Shown one piece after another: positions 45,687 to 54,713 of a DNA stretch of 64,000 nt. A program made the translations under genes and the position numbers. The notes beneath the pieces are model-generated. The model made no database searches and had not been told where the DNA came from. It saw nothing but the letters and a program-made list of their open reading frames with translations. The DNA comes from Betaproteobacteria bacterium (lineage in GTDB: Bacteria > Pseudomonadota > Gammaproteobacteria > Burkholderiales > UBA3065). The stretch spans positions 1 through 64,000 of the forward strand of contig JAIXXL010000003.1 of NCBI GenBank assembly GCA_027490755.1. Reading direction: 5' to 3'. Position 1 is the stretch's first letter. Every line of letters starts with the position of its first letter.

Positions 45687-48580
45687 GCCGTCTCCCGCAG
45701 ATGCCTGACGAGTGGGTCGACCGCTCGAAGACCCTCCGTTTCCGTTTCGAAGGCCGTGACTACGTGGCCTTCTCGGGCGACGCCGTGAGCAGCGCGCTGT
45801 GGGCCTCGGGTGTGCGCACGCTTGGCCGCAGCTTCAAGTACCACCGCCCGCGCGGCATCCTGTCGATGGCCAACCACGACGTCAACGTCATGGTTCAGGA
45901 CGGCCAGCGCCACAACGCACGCGGCGACGTGGTGCAGGTGCGCGACGGCATGGACCTCACGGCGGTCAACACTTGGGGCGGCGTAGCCAGCGACAAGGTG
46001 CGTTTCCTTGACCGCCTGTCGCCGTTCCTGCCGGTCGGCTTCTATTACAAGGCGTTCTACAGCAAGCGCTGGTTCCCGATGTGGGAGCGCATGTTCCGCG
46101 CCATCACCGGCCTGGGCCGCCTCGACACCAACACGCCGCACATCCACACGCCCAAGCGTTACGACTTCTGCGACGTGCTGGTCATCGGCGCTGGCCCGTC
46201 GGGCCTCAGCGCGGCGTTGGCCGCGGCCGATGCCGGCGCCAGCGTGGCGCTGGTCGACGAGAACGCGCGTGCTGGTGGCTCCGGCCTCTACCAGCTGGGC
46301 GGCGACGCCGCCCGCCGCCAGGCCACCCGCGAGCTGCTCGCCAAGGCCCGCCAGCACGAGCGTATCCGCATCTTCGAGGGCACGCTCGCCGCCGCCTGGT
46401 ATGCCGACCAGTGGGTGCCGCTGGTGGACGCAGACAAGATGACCAAGATGCGTGCCGGTGCCACCGTGATGGCCAGCGGTGCGTTCGAGCAGCCGACGGT
46501 GTTCCGCAACAACGACCTGCCCGGCGTGATGCTGGGCTCGGCCATGCAGCGCCTGATCTACCGCTACGCCGTGCAGCCTGCGCGCCGCGTGGTGGTGACC
46601 ACTGCCAACGCCGACGGTTACCGCCTGGCGCTCGACCTGTTCGACGCCGGCGTGCAAGTGCTGGCGGTGGCCGATCTGCGCGAGGCGATCCCCGCATGCG
46701 CGGCCGTCGACGCCGTGCGCGCGCGCGGCATCGACTGCCTGCCGGGCACCGGTGTCTACGAAGCACACGCCGACGGTCGCGGTGAGCTTGCCGCCGTGAC
46801 CCTGTGCAAGGTGCGCGATGGCGTTGCCGAGACCTCGACCGCGCGCCGCATCGACTGCGACGGGGTGGCCATGAGCACCGGCTGGGCGCCGGCTGCCAAC
46901 CTGCTTTACCAGGCCGGCACCAAGATGCGCTTTGACGAGCGCCTGCAGCAGTTCGTGCCGGATGCGCTGCCCGAGGCCGTCTTCGCCTGCGGCCGCGTCA
47001 ACGGTGTGTTCGGTCTGGACGCACGCATCGCCGATGGCGCCCGCGCCGGTACGGCCGCGGCCGCCCACGTGCTGGGCAAGGCGCTGTCGGCGCCGCCGGT
47101 CCCGGCCGAGAGCGAGGCACCCAGCCACCCGTGGCCGGTGGTCGCGCACCCCTCGGCGAAGAACTTCGTCGACTTCGACGAGGACCTGCAGGTCAAGGAC
47201 TTCGAGAATGCCGTGCAAGAGGGCTACGACAACATCGAGCTGCTCAAGCGCTTCACCACGGTGGGCATGGGCCCGAGCCAGGGCAAGCACTCCAACATGA
47301 CGGCGCTGCGCATCCTCGGGCGGCTCGTCGGCAAGTCGCCGCAGCAGGTCGGCACCACCACGGCGCGGCCGTTCTTCCACCCGGTGCCGATGTCGCACCT
47401 GGCCGGTCGCGGCTTCAACCCGCAGCGGCGCAGCCCGCTGCACGGCCGCCACGCAGCGCTGGGCGCGGTGTTCATGCCGGCCGGCGCCTGGGAGCGCCCC
47501 GAGTACTACGTGGTCGCCGGCAAGTCCCGCACCGACTGCATCCACGACGAGGTGCGGCGTGTGCGGACCAAGGTCGCGATGATCGACGTCGGCACGCTGG
47601 GCAAGATCGAGATCCGCGGGCCGCAGGCGGCTGAGTTCCTCAACCGCGTCTACACCGCACGCATCGACCTGCTGAAGCTGGGCGGCACCCGTTACGCCAT
47701 CATGTGCGACGAGTCCGGCGTGCTGACCGACGAGGGCGTGATCGCCCGGCTGGCCGATGACGTCTACTACTTCACCACCACCACCTCGGGCGCGGCCAAC
47801 GTCTACCGCGAGATGTCGCGCCTGAACGCCGAGTGGCGGCTGCAGTGCGGCATCATCAACCTGACCGGTGCGTATTCATCGGTGAACCTAGCCGGTCCCG
47901 ACTGCCGCAAGGTGCTGGGCCCGCTCACCGACCTTGATCTGTCGGCTGCAGCCTTCCCCTATCTGGCGGTCCGTCAGGGCAGCATCGCCGGCATCCCCGC
48001 GCGCCTGATGCGGGTCGGCTTTGTCGGCGAGTGGGGCTACGAGATCCACGTGCCGGCCGAGTACGGCCCGACCCTGTGGGACACGCTGATGAAGGCGGGT
48101 GAGCCCTACGGCATCGGCCCCTTCGGCGTGGAGGCTCAACGGCTGCTGCGCCTGGAGAAGGGCCACCTGATCGTCAGCCAGGACACCGACGGCCTGACCC
48201 ACCCGTTCGAAGTCAGCATGGACTGGGCGGTCAAGCTGGACAAGCCGTTCTTCGTCGGTCAGCGCTCGCTGAAGATCCTCAAGCAGATGCCGCTCAAGCG
48301 AAAACTTGCGGGCTTCCGTCTGCCCGCGGGCTACAGCGGCCAGGTGCCGCAGGAATGCCATCTGGTGATCGTCGGCGGCGAGATCGCCGGCCGCGTCACC
48401 AGCATCTACTGGAGCCCGAACGTGGGCTGCCACATCGGTCTGGCCTTCCTGCCGCCCGAACTGGCCACGCCGGGCAGCCGCTTCGAGATCCGCGTCACCG
48501 ACGGCAGCATGGTGGCAGCCGAGGTCTGCGAGACACCCTTCTTCGACCCTGAAGACCTCCGTCAGAAGGAGCAATCATGA
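45683..48580 (+). CDS. mgdC: N-methylglutamate dehydrogenase subunit C (SoxA-like)
   Basis: 965 residues. N-terminal [2Fe-2S]-type fold region (RFEGRDYVAFSGDAVSSAL) without the usual Cys set, as in SoxA; FAD/NAD Rossmann domain with VIGAGPSGLSAALA near residue 170; C-terminal GcvT-like folate-binding domain (from about residue 590) that can accept the methylene group on tetrahydrofolate. In this family the domain delivers the C1 unit as methylene-THF. The subunit's size and order match the family. Confidence 0.92.
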   Translation: MSRLPQMPDEWVDRSKTLRFRFEGRDYVAFSGDAVSSALWASGVRTLGRSFKYHRPRGILSMANHDVNVMVQDGQRHNARGDVVQVRDGMDLTAVNTWGGVASDKVRFLDRLSPFLPVGFYYKAFYSKRWFPMWERMFRAITGLGRLDTNTPHIHTPKRYDFCDVLVIGAGPSGLSAALAAADAGASVALVDENARAGGSGLYQLGGDAARRQATRELLAKARQHERIRIFEGTLAAAWYADQWVPLVDADKMTKMRAGATVMASGAFEQPTVFRNNDLPGVMLGSAMQRLIYRYAVQPARRVVVTTANADGYRLALDLFDAGVQVLAVADLREAIPACAAVDAVRARGIDCLPGTGVYEAHADGRGELAAVTLCKVRDGVAETSTARRIDCDGVAMSTGWAPAANLLYQAGTKMRFDERLQQFVPDALPEAVFACGRVNGVFGLDARIADGARAGTAAAAHVLGKALSAPPVPAESEAPSHPWPVVAHPSAKNFVDFDEDLQVKDFENAVQEGYDNIELLKRFTTVGMGPSQGKHSNMTALRILGRLVGKSPQQVGTTTARPFFHPVPMSHLAGRGFNPQRRSPLHGRHAALGAVFMPAGAWERPEYYVVAGKSRTDCIHDEVRRVRTKVAMIDVGTLGKIEIRGPQAAEFLNRVYTARIDLLKLGGTRYAIMCDESGVLTDEGVIARLADDVYYFTTTTSGAANVYREMSRLNAEWRLQCGIINLTGAYSSVNLAGPDCRKVLGPLTDLDLSAAAFPYLAVRQGSIAGIPARLMRVGFVGEWGYEIHVPAEYGPTLWDTLMKAGEPYGIGPFGVEAQRLLRLEKGHLIVSQDTDGLTHPFEVSMDWAVKLDKPFFVGQRSLKILKQMPLKRKLAGFRLPAGYSGQVPQECHLVIVGGEIAGRVTSIYWSPNVGCHIGLAFLPPELATPGSRFEIRVTDGSMVAAEVCETPFFDPEDLRQKEQS

Positions 48581-49236
48581 GCACCCCCGTACGCGTCAGT
48601 CCGCTCACCGATGTGCAGGTGGCACACGCCGCCCGCTGGGTCGATCTGGAGGACATGCCCAGCGTCGCCGCATTCGCCGGCGAGAGCGAAGCGCATCTGG
48701 CCGTGGTCGCGATCGGCGACCTGAGCTTCCGCCGCCGCACCGGCCTGAAGGGGCCGGGCGCTGCCGCGGCTCTGGCAGATGCCGGGCTGGCCACGCCGGC
48801 GCGCGCCAACAGCTGGTGCCGCAGCGAGGGCGCCCTCGTGGCGCGCCTGGGGCTCACCGAATACCTGGTCGAGGACAGTGCTGGCGGCACCGCGGTGTCG
48901 CGCGTGCTGGCCCTGCCAGCTGCGGCTGATGTCTACCCGGTGCCGCGCTACGACGCGGCGCTGGTGGTGGCAGGTCCGCAGGCGATCGACCTGTTCCGGC
49001 AGACCTGCGCGGTCGACATGGCCACGCTGGATGCGGCCGGAGGCGCGTTGGCGCTGACCTCGATGGTGGGGGTCGGTGTGACGGTGGCTGCGGTGATGAC
49101 GCCAGCTGGCGTGTCGTACCGAGTCTGGTGCGACGGCACCTACGGCGGCTACCTGTGGGACACGTTGTGTGGAGTGGTGCAGGAAATGGGCGGCGGGTGG
49201 CTCGGTAGCGAGTCGCTGTCACGGGTCGGGCTCTGA
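48577..49236 (+). CDS. mgdD: N-methylglutamate dehydrogenase subunit D (SoxG-like)
   Basis: 219 residues of the sarcosine oxidase gamma type, with the RRRTGLKGPGAAAAL segment and the DLFRQTCAVDMATLD block. It completes the tetramer. Start ATG overlaps the mgdC stop. Confidence 0.88.
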   Translation: MSTPVRVSPLTDVQVAHAARWVDLEDMPSVAAFAGESEAHLAVVAIGDLSFRRRTGLKGPGAAAALADAGLATPARANSWCRSEGALVARLGLTEYLVEDSAGGTAVSRVLALPAAADVYPVPRYDAALVVAGPQAIDLFRQTCAVDMATLDAAGGALALTSMVGVGVTVAAVMTPAGVSYRVWCDGTYGGYLWDTLCGVVQEMGGGWLGSESLSRVGL

Positions 49237-49288
49237 ACGGCCGACAACAATAGCCCCCAGCCCGGGGGTGACATAAAGGGGGGCAGGG

Positions 49289-50617
49289 ATGAAACCAGCA
49301 GATGCCAAGAAGTTCTTGAAGGACAACGGGGTCAAGTATGTCCTGGCGCAGTTCGTCGACATGCACGGCACCGCCAAGGCCAAGTCGGTGCCGATGGAGC
49401 ACTACGAGACGGTGATCACCGACGGCGCCGGGTTTGCCGGCTTCGCCATGAACGGCATGGGTATGCGTCCCAATTCCGACGGCGACTACATGGCGGTTGG
49501 TGACCCCTCGACGCTGAGCCTGGTGCCATGGCAACCCGGTTATGCGCGCATGGCGTCGGACGGACACGTGCACGGCAAGCCCTGGCCCTACTGCTCCCGC
49601 GTCATCCTCAAGCAGCAGCTGGCGCGGATGTCGGCCAAGGGCTGGACATTCTTTACCGGCATGGAGCCCGAGTTCTCCCTGCTGCGTCGTGTCGAAGGGC
49701 GCCTGGTCGCTTGCGACGCGACCGACACGCTGGCCAAGCCCTGCTACGACTACAAGGGGCTGTCGCGTTCGCGTGCGTTCCTGGAGCGCCTGGCCGAATC
49801 CATGCGCGCGGTCGGCATCGACGTGTACCAGATCGACCACGAGGACGCGAACGGTCAATTCGAGATCAACTACACCTACACCGACGCGCTGACCTCCTGC
49901 GACCACTACACCTTCTTCAAGATGGGTGCGGCCGAGATCGCGAACGAGATGGGCCTGATCTGCTCGTTCATGCCCAAGCCGTTCAGCAACCGTCCGGGCA
50001 ATGGCCTGCACATGCACATGAGCATCGGCGACGGCAAGAAGAACCTGTTCGAGGACAAGTCCGACAAGCGCGGGCTGGACCTGTCGCAGCTGGCTTACCA
50101 CTTCATCGGTGGCCTGCTGGCGCATGCTCCGGCACTGACCGCCGTGTGCTGCCCGACGGTGAACAGCTACAAGCGTCTGGTGGTTGGCCGCTCGCTGACC
50201 GGCGCCACCTGGGCCCCGGCCTACATCTGCTACGGCAACAACAACCGCTCCGGCATGGTCCGTGGCCCCGGCGGACGCATCGAGATGCGCCTGCCTGATG
50301 GTTCCGCCAACCCCTACCTGGCCACCGCAGCGGTCATCGCCGCGGGCCTCGACGGCGTCGAGCGCAAGCTCGAGCCGGGCGAGCCGGTGGTCGACAGCCT
50401 CTACGACGCGACCCCCGCCCAACTGCGCCGTCGCGGCATCAAGGTGCTGCCGCAGAACCTGAAGGAGGCGCTGGACGCCTTCGAGAAGGATGCGGTGATC
50501 AAGGGTGCGCTGGGCGTACTCGCCGATGACTTCATCGAACTCAAGCGCAGGGAGTGGGTGGAGTACATGCGCCATGTCTCGGACTGGGAGGTCGACAACT
50601 ACCTCCAGTTCTTCTGA
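49289..50617 (+). CDS. gmaS: Gamma-glutamylmethylamide synthetase
   Basis: 442-residue glutamine-synthetase-like ligase that joins methylamine to glutamate with ATP, making gamma-glutamylmethylamide. GS catalytic blocks are present: [41 protein letters not shown] with the metal His, and [20 protein letters not shown]. It differs from GlnA by its short N terminus and its place among mgd and mgs genes. 52 bases separate it from mgdD. Confidence 0.93.
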   Translation: MKPADAKKFLKDNGVKYVLAQFVDMHGTAKAKSVPMEHYETVITDGAGFAGFAMNGMGMRPNSDGDYMAVGDPSTLSLVPWQPGYARMASDGHVHGKPWPYCSRVILKQQLARMSAKGWTFFTGMEPEFSLLRRVEGRLVACDATDTLAKPCYDYKGLSRSRAFLERLAESMRAVGIDVYQIDHEDANGQFEINYTYTDALTSCDHYTFFKMGAAEIANEMGLICSFMPKPFSNRPGNGLHMHMSIGDGKKNLFEDKSDKRGLDLSQLAYHFIGGLLAHAPALTAVCCPTVNSYKRLVVGRSLTGATWAPAYICYGNNNRSGMVRGPGGRIEMRLPDGSANPYLATAAVIAAGLDGVERKLEPGEPVVDSLYDATPAQLRRRGIKVLPQNLKEALDAFEKDAVIKGALGVLADDFIELKRREWVEYMRHVSDWEVDNYLQFF

Positions 50618-50634
50618 TCCAAGGAGAAACCGCC

Positions 50635-51543
50635 ATGTGTGGAATCGTCGGGCTGCTGGTGAAGACACCGGCGCTCAAGCAGCAACTGGGGCAGCTGATG
50701 GTGCCGATGCTGATCGGCATGACCGAGCGCGGCCCCGACTCGGCGGGTCTTGCCGTGTTCGCCGACCCGCTCAAGGGCTCGGCGCGCAAGCTCAGCCTGT
50801 ATTCCGGCCTGACCGAGGATGGTGCCGACTTCAACTGGCACGGCCTGACCCACGGGCTCAAGGAGCACCTGAGCGTCGAGTCGCAGATCGAGGTGAAGCA
50901 CAACCACGCTGTGCTGACCTTTGAGGTGTCGCCGGACCTGGTGAAGAAGTGGCTGCACGAGCACCACCCGCTGCTGCACATCCTTTCGACCGGCCAGACC
51001 ATCGACCTGTACAAGGACATCGGCACCCCGACCGAGGTGGCCAACCGTTACGACTTCGCGTCGCTGACCGGCTCGCACCTGGTCGGTCATACCCGCATGG
51101 CGACCGAATCGGCGGTGACGCCGGACCGCGCCCACCCGTTCACGGCGGGAGAGGATTTCTGTCTGGTCCACAACGGCTCGCTGTCGAACCCGAACAGCCT
51201 GCGCCGGATGCTGGAGCCGCGCGGCATCCACTTCGACACCGACAACGACACCGAGGCCGCGTGCCGCTTCCTCGAGTGGCGCCTGCGCGAGGGCGATGAC
51301 CTGGAGACCGCGCTGCAGAAGGGTTTCGAGGAGCTGGATGGGTTCTTCACCTTCCTCATGGGTACGCCCGACAAGCTGGCGCTGATCCGTGACCCGTTCG
51401 CCTGCAAGCCGGCTGTGGTTGCCGAGACCGACGACTACGTGGCCATCGCCAGTGAATTCCGCTCGCTGGCCCATCTGCCGGACGTCAAGCACGCGACCGT
51501 GTTCGAGCCGGCGCCAGAGGAGATGTACGTATGGAACGCGTGA
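50635..51543 (+). CDS. mgsA: N-methylglutamate synthase subunit A (class II amidotransferase)
   Basis: 302 residues. The N-terminal nucleophile Cys2 in MCGIVGLLV and the Ntn-hydrolase blocks GHTRMATESAVTPDRAHPF and CLVHNGSLSN match class II glutamine amidotransferases. In this pathway it releases methylamine from gamma-glutamylmethylamide to the synthase. ATG 50635 has AAGGAG before it. It overlaps mgsB by 13 bases. Confidence 0.92.
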   Translation: MCGIVGLLVKTPALKQQLGQLMVPMLIGMTERGPDSAGLAVFADPLKGSARKLSLYSGLTEDGADFNWHGLTHGLKEHLSVESQIEVKHNHAVLTFEVSPDLVKKWLHEHHPLLHILSTGQTIDLYKDIGTPTEVANRYDFASLTGSHLVGHTRMATESAVTPDRAHPFTAGEDFCLVHNGSLSNPNSLRRMLEPRGIHFDTDNDTEAACRFLEWRLREGDDLETALQKGFEELDGFFTFLMGTPDKLALIRDPFACKPAVVAETDDYVAIASEFRSLAHLPDVKHATVFEPAPEEMYVWNA

Positions 51544-52220
51544 GTTTCGACCTCGCCAAGACGCCGCTGCGCGAGGTCAACACCTACCTGCACCAGCAGC
51601 TCGTCGCTGACGACCACCGCCATGTCGAGGTCCTCAACCCTGACGGCGCGCACAACATCGCCGTCGGCCTCGACCAGCCAGTGACCGTGGAGATCCATGG
51701 CCATGCTGGCTACTACGCCGGTGGCATGAACAAGAAGGCCACGGTGGTGGTGCATGGCAGCGTCGGTACCGGTGTGGCCGAGAACATGATGAGCGGCAAG
51801 GTCCACGTCAAGGGATTCGCATCGAACGGCGCCGGTGCCACCGCACACGGCGGCCTGCTGGTGATCGAGGGTGACGCCGGACTGCGCTGCGGCATCTCGC
51901 TCAAGGGCGGCAACATCGTCGTTGGTGGCTCGGTCGGCAGCTTCTCCGCGTTCATGGCGCAGGCCGGTCGCATGGTCATCTGCGGCAACGCCGGCGATGC
52001 CCTCGGCGATTCGCTTTACGAAGCGGTCATCTACATCCGCGGCGAGCCGAAGTCGCTGGGCGCCGACGCGCGCTTCGAACCGATGACCGACGCCGACTAC
52101 ACGGCCGTGGGCGAGCTCTTGCGCGAAGCCGGACTGGACCACGACCCCAAGACTTTCAAACGCATCGCTTCGGCGCGCAGCCTGTACCACTGGAACGCCG
52201 ACGCCAATCAGGAATACTGA
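51531..52220 (+). CDS. mgsB: N-methylglutamate synthase subunit B (GXGXG domain)
   Basis: 229 residues that form the right-handed GXGXG helix found at the C terminus of glutamate synthase: repeated GYYAGGMNKKATVVVHGSVG, GLLVIEGDAG and GGNIVVGGSVGSF units. It is structural and probably channels between the MgsA and MgsC active sites. GGAG lies before ATG 51531. Confidence 0.91.
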   Translation: MERVSFDLAKTPLREVNTYLHQQLVADDHRHVEVLNPDGAHNIAVGLDQPVTVEIHGHAGYYAGGMNKKATVVVHGSVGTGVAENMMSGKVHVKGFASNGAGATAHGGLLVIEGDAGLRCGISLKGGNIVVGGSVGSFSAFMAQAGRMVICGNAGDALGDSLYEAVIYIRGEPKSLGADARFEPMTDADYTAVGELLREAGLDHDPKTFKRIASARSLYHWNADANQEY

Positions 52221-52248
52221 GCCGCGTGGCGGCAAGGAGCACCACAAG

Positions 52249-53604
52249 ATGGACATGAAGCCCGTTCACATCAAGCGCCGCTCGACCGAGGAATCGGCCA
52301 GCTTCGACCGGCGCATCATCGACTACATCCAGAATGCTGCGGCTCATGGTCTCTACGAGATCCGTGGGCTGGGTGCCAAGCGCCATGTGCCGCATTTCGA
52401 TGACCTGCTGTTCCTTGCCGGATCGATGTCGCGTTACCCGCTCGAGGGTTATCGCGAGAAGTGTGTGACCAAGACCATCCTTGGCACCCGTTTTGCCAAG
52501 AAGCCGATCGAGCTCGACATCCCCATCACCATCGCCGGCATGAGCTTTGGCGCGCTTTCCGCCAACGTGAAGGAAGCGCTGGGCCGGGCCGCCACCGAGA
52601 TGGGTACCAGCACGACCACCGGTGATGGCGGCATGACGCAGGAGGAACGCGGTTCTTCCAAGACGCTGGTCTACCAGTGCCTGCCCTCGCGTTACGGCTT
52701 CAACCCGGACGATCTGCGCAAGGCCGATGCCATCGAGGTGGTGATCGGTCAGGGCGCCAAGCCGGGCGGCGGCGGCATGCTGCTAGGCCAGAAGGTGAAC
52801 CCGCGCGTGGCGAAGATGCGCACGCTGCCCGAGGGCGTGGACCAGCGTTCGGCCTGCCGCCACCCGGACTGGACCGGCCCGGATGACCTGGCCATCAAGA
52901 TCCAGGAACTGCGCGAGATGACCGACTGGGAGAAGCCGATCTACGTCAAGGTCGGCGCGACCCGGACCTTCAACGACGTCAAGCTGGCGGTGCATTCTGG
53001 CGCAGACGTGGTGGTGGTCGACGGCATGCAGGGCGGCACCGCAGCCACGCAGACCTGCTTCATCGAGCACGTCGGTATCCCGACGCTGGCGGCTGTTCGT
53101 CAGGCGGTGGACGCGCTTGAGGACCTCGACATGAAGGGCAAGGTGCAGTTGATCGTCTCCGGCGGCATCCGCACCGGTGCCGACGTCGCCAAGGCGCTCG
53201 CCATGGGCGCCGACGCTGTGGCCATCGGCCAGGGCGTGCTGTTCGCGCTGGGCTGCAACTCCGAGACCTACATCCGCGACGAGCAGCATTATTCGGCGCT
53301 GGACGCGTACGACGCGCTGGGTACCGCGCCGGGTTTCTGCCACCACTGCCATACCGGCAAGTGCCCGGTCGGCGTGACGACTCAGGATGCCGAACTCGAG
53401 CAGCGACTGCAGCCCATGGTCGGTGCCCGCCGTGTGCGCAACTACCTGAAGACGCTGAACATGGAGCTCACCACCATCGCCCGCGCCTGCGGCAAGCAGA
53501 ACGTGCATCACCTCGAGCGCGAGGATCTGGTCTCGCTCACGGTAGAGGCGGCAGCCATGTCCGGTATCCCGCTGGCTGGGACCAACTGGGTGCCGGGGCG
53601 CTAG
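52249..53604 (+). CDS. mgsC: N-methylglutamate synthase subunit C (FMN, glutamate-synthase-like)
   Basis: 451 residues. FMN-binding barrel as in the GltB central domain: AGMSFGALSANVKEALGRAA, GQGAKPGGGGMLLGQKV, YVKVGATRTFNDV, VSGGIRTGADVAKAL, and the [3Fe-4S] cysteines in FCHHCHTGKCPVGV. Transfers the methylamino group to 2-oxoglutarate with reduction. Last gene of the operon; a 196-base gap follows before the small membrane genes. Confidence 0.93.
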   Translation: MDMKPVHIKRRSTEESASFDRRIIDYIQNAAAHGLYEIRGLGAKRHVPHFDDLLFLAGSMSRYPLEGYREKCVTKTILGTRFAKKPIELDIPITIAGMSFGALSANVKEALGRAATEMGTSTTTGDGGMTQEERGSSKTLVYQCLPSRYGFNPDDLRKADAIEVVIGQGAKPGGGGMLLGQKVNPRVAKMRTLPEGVDQRSACRHPDWTGPDDLAIKIQELREMTDWEKPIYVKVGATRTFNDVKLAVHSGADVVVVDGMQGGTAATQTCFIEHVGIPTLAAVRQAVDALEDLDMKGKVQLIVSGGIRTGADVAKALAMGADAVAIGQGVLFALGCNSETYIRDEQHYSALDAYDALGTAPGFCHHCHTGKCPVGVTTQDAELEQRLQPMVGARRVRNYLKTLNMELTTIARACGKQNVHHLEREDLVSLTVEAAAMSGIPLAGTNWVPGR

Positions 53605-53643
53605 AGGATTTCCAATCCCATGCTGCAAGTAGTATCTTTTGGT

Positions 53644-53671
53644 CTGAATCTAGGTTAATTCACCGATTCAG
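53644..53671. promoter_or_regulatory. Inverted repeat before the small membrane protein genes
   Basis: CTGAATC (53644-53650) and GATTCAG (53665-53671), perfect 7-base arms with a 14-base spacer, in the gap between mgsC and the next gene. It could be an operator or a hairpin between operons. No consensus NarL heptamer pair was seen. Confidence 0.35.
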
Positions 53672-53800
53672 TAAGCATTCTGTCCGATCGGCGGGGTGCC
53701 ACTTGGCGGCCCGTCTATTGATCTTCAAGGGGGGCGACCACCGCCACACACTTTCGACGCGTTCTATCCATCACATAAAAAACCACAGGAGGGGGAACTG

Positions 53801-54163
53801 ATGGAACAAAACAGAACCAAGGCTCTCGACCCGGCGACAGCCGCTCGGGCGGAGGCCATGCATGCCCGTGACCGCTGGAGTGCGCTCGCTATCCTGATCA
53901 TGTTGTGGGCCACCCTGATCTACACCTATGCCGCCGTTCCGCACGGCTTCCTGCAGGCGCCGATCGGCATCGTGCTGACCATCTCAGGCGCCCTGCTGCT
54001 GATCTTCAACACCAGCTCGGTGTTCGCCATGCTCGCGCACTACCGCGAAGACCGTGACCATATCTATGGTCAGGATCTGCACAACCTCGACCTCAACCGG
54101 CAACGTCTGCGCGATCTGTCGCTGCGCCCGGCGCACGTCGATACCGACCCGGGAGCGCCATGA
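53801..54163 (+). CDS. Small two-helix membrane protein, first of three
   Basis: Unknown family. 120 residues; ATG 53801 has a very strong AGGAGGGGG ribosome site. The N terminus is polar and cytoplasmic or periplasmic; then come helix 1 (WSALAILIMLWATLIYTYAAV) and helix 2 (PIGIVLTISGALLLIF), and a charged tail (EDRDHIYGQDLHNLDLNRQRL). The stop overlaps the next gene. Its place between the methylamine operon and the permease suggests a transporter or sensor accessory. Confidence 0.75.
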   Translation: MEQNRTKALDPATAARAEAMHARDRWSALAILIMLWATLIYTYAAVPHGFLQAPIGIVLTISGALLLIFNTSSVFAMLAHYREDRDHIYGQDLHNLDLNRQRLRDLSLRPAHVDTDPGAP

Positions 54164-54558
54164 TGAGCAAGAAGCCCTACGAGCCACCGGTGCAGAGTGG
54201 AGCCGGCCAGTTCTTCGACAGCCTGGTGGTGCTGGTGCTGGTGTATGCCAGCCTGATGGCGCCGCTGTTGTTCAAGGAGGCCCCGCAGGCGCCCGCCGAT
54301 GCCGCCGACAAGCCGGCCGTGACCTGGGAGTCGTTGAACCAGACCCCGGCCATGGTCGAGCAGTGGGAGAAGCTGGGCGTGGACATCAAGGCCGCCGAGC
54401 CGATGATCACCAACCGCTTCGACTACAGCATCGAACCGGTCTCGCTGGCCATCACCGTGCTGGTGATCGTTGGCTATTTCTTCTTCGTTCTGCGCACGTC
54501 CGAGCGTGAATACCGCGAGGTCATCCGCGAGCGCTTCGGCCCGGCCAAGGGGGACTGA
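54160..54558 (+). CDS. Small two-helix membrane protein, second of three
   Basis: Unknown family. 132 residues (start ATG 54160, or 54163). Helix 1 is at about residues 16-38 (FFDSLVVLVLVYASLMAPLLF), then a loop of about 50 residues rich in Ala/Pro and acidic residues. Helix 2 is at about 92-113 (VSLAITVLVIVGYFFFVL), and a basic YREVIRERF tail follows. The large loop would be outside if the termini are cytoplasmic, which suits a substrate-facing accessory. Translationally coupled to both neighbours. Confidence 0.75.
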   Translation: MMSKKPYEPPVQSGAGQFFDSLVVLVLVYASLMAPLLFKEAPQAPADAADKPAVTWESLNQTPAMVEQWEKLGVDIKAAEPMITNRFDYSIEPVSLAITVLVIVGYFFFVLRTSEREYREVIRERFGPAKGD

Positions 54559-54559
54559 C

Positions 54560-54703
54560 ATGGATTTCTGGACCGCTCTGGAGTACGCCGCCTGGCTCAT
54601 CTCCATCGTGCTTTTTGCCTGGATGCTGGCCGACGCACGGTTCACCAGTTCGCAGTACGGCGAAGACTTCCTGCTCAGTTCGCGGGAAGGTGAAGACGAG
54701 TGA
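54560..54703 (+). CDS. Micro-membrane protein (47 residues)
   Basis: A 47-residue protein with one helix (LEYAAWLISIVLFAWMLADA) and an acidic tail. It starts one base after the previous stop and ends 10 bases before the permease. GGGGGA lies before its ATG, so it is expressed as part of the run. It is too small for a usual gene filter, yet its tight placement argues strongly that it is real. Function unknown. Confidence 0.7.
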   Translation: MDFWTALEYAAWLISIVLFAWMLADARFTSSQYGEDFLLSSREGEDE

Positions 54704-54713
54704 GGGGGGCGAC

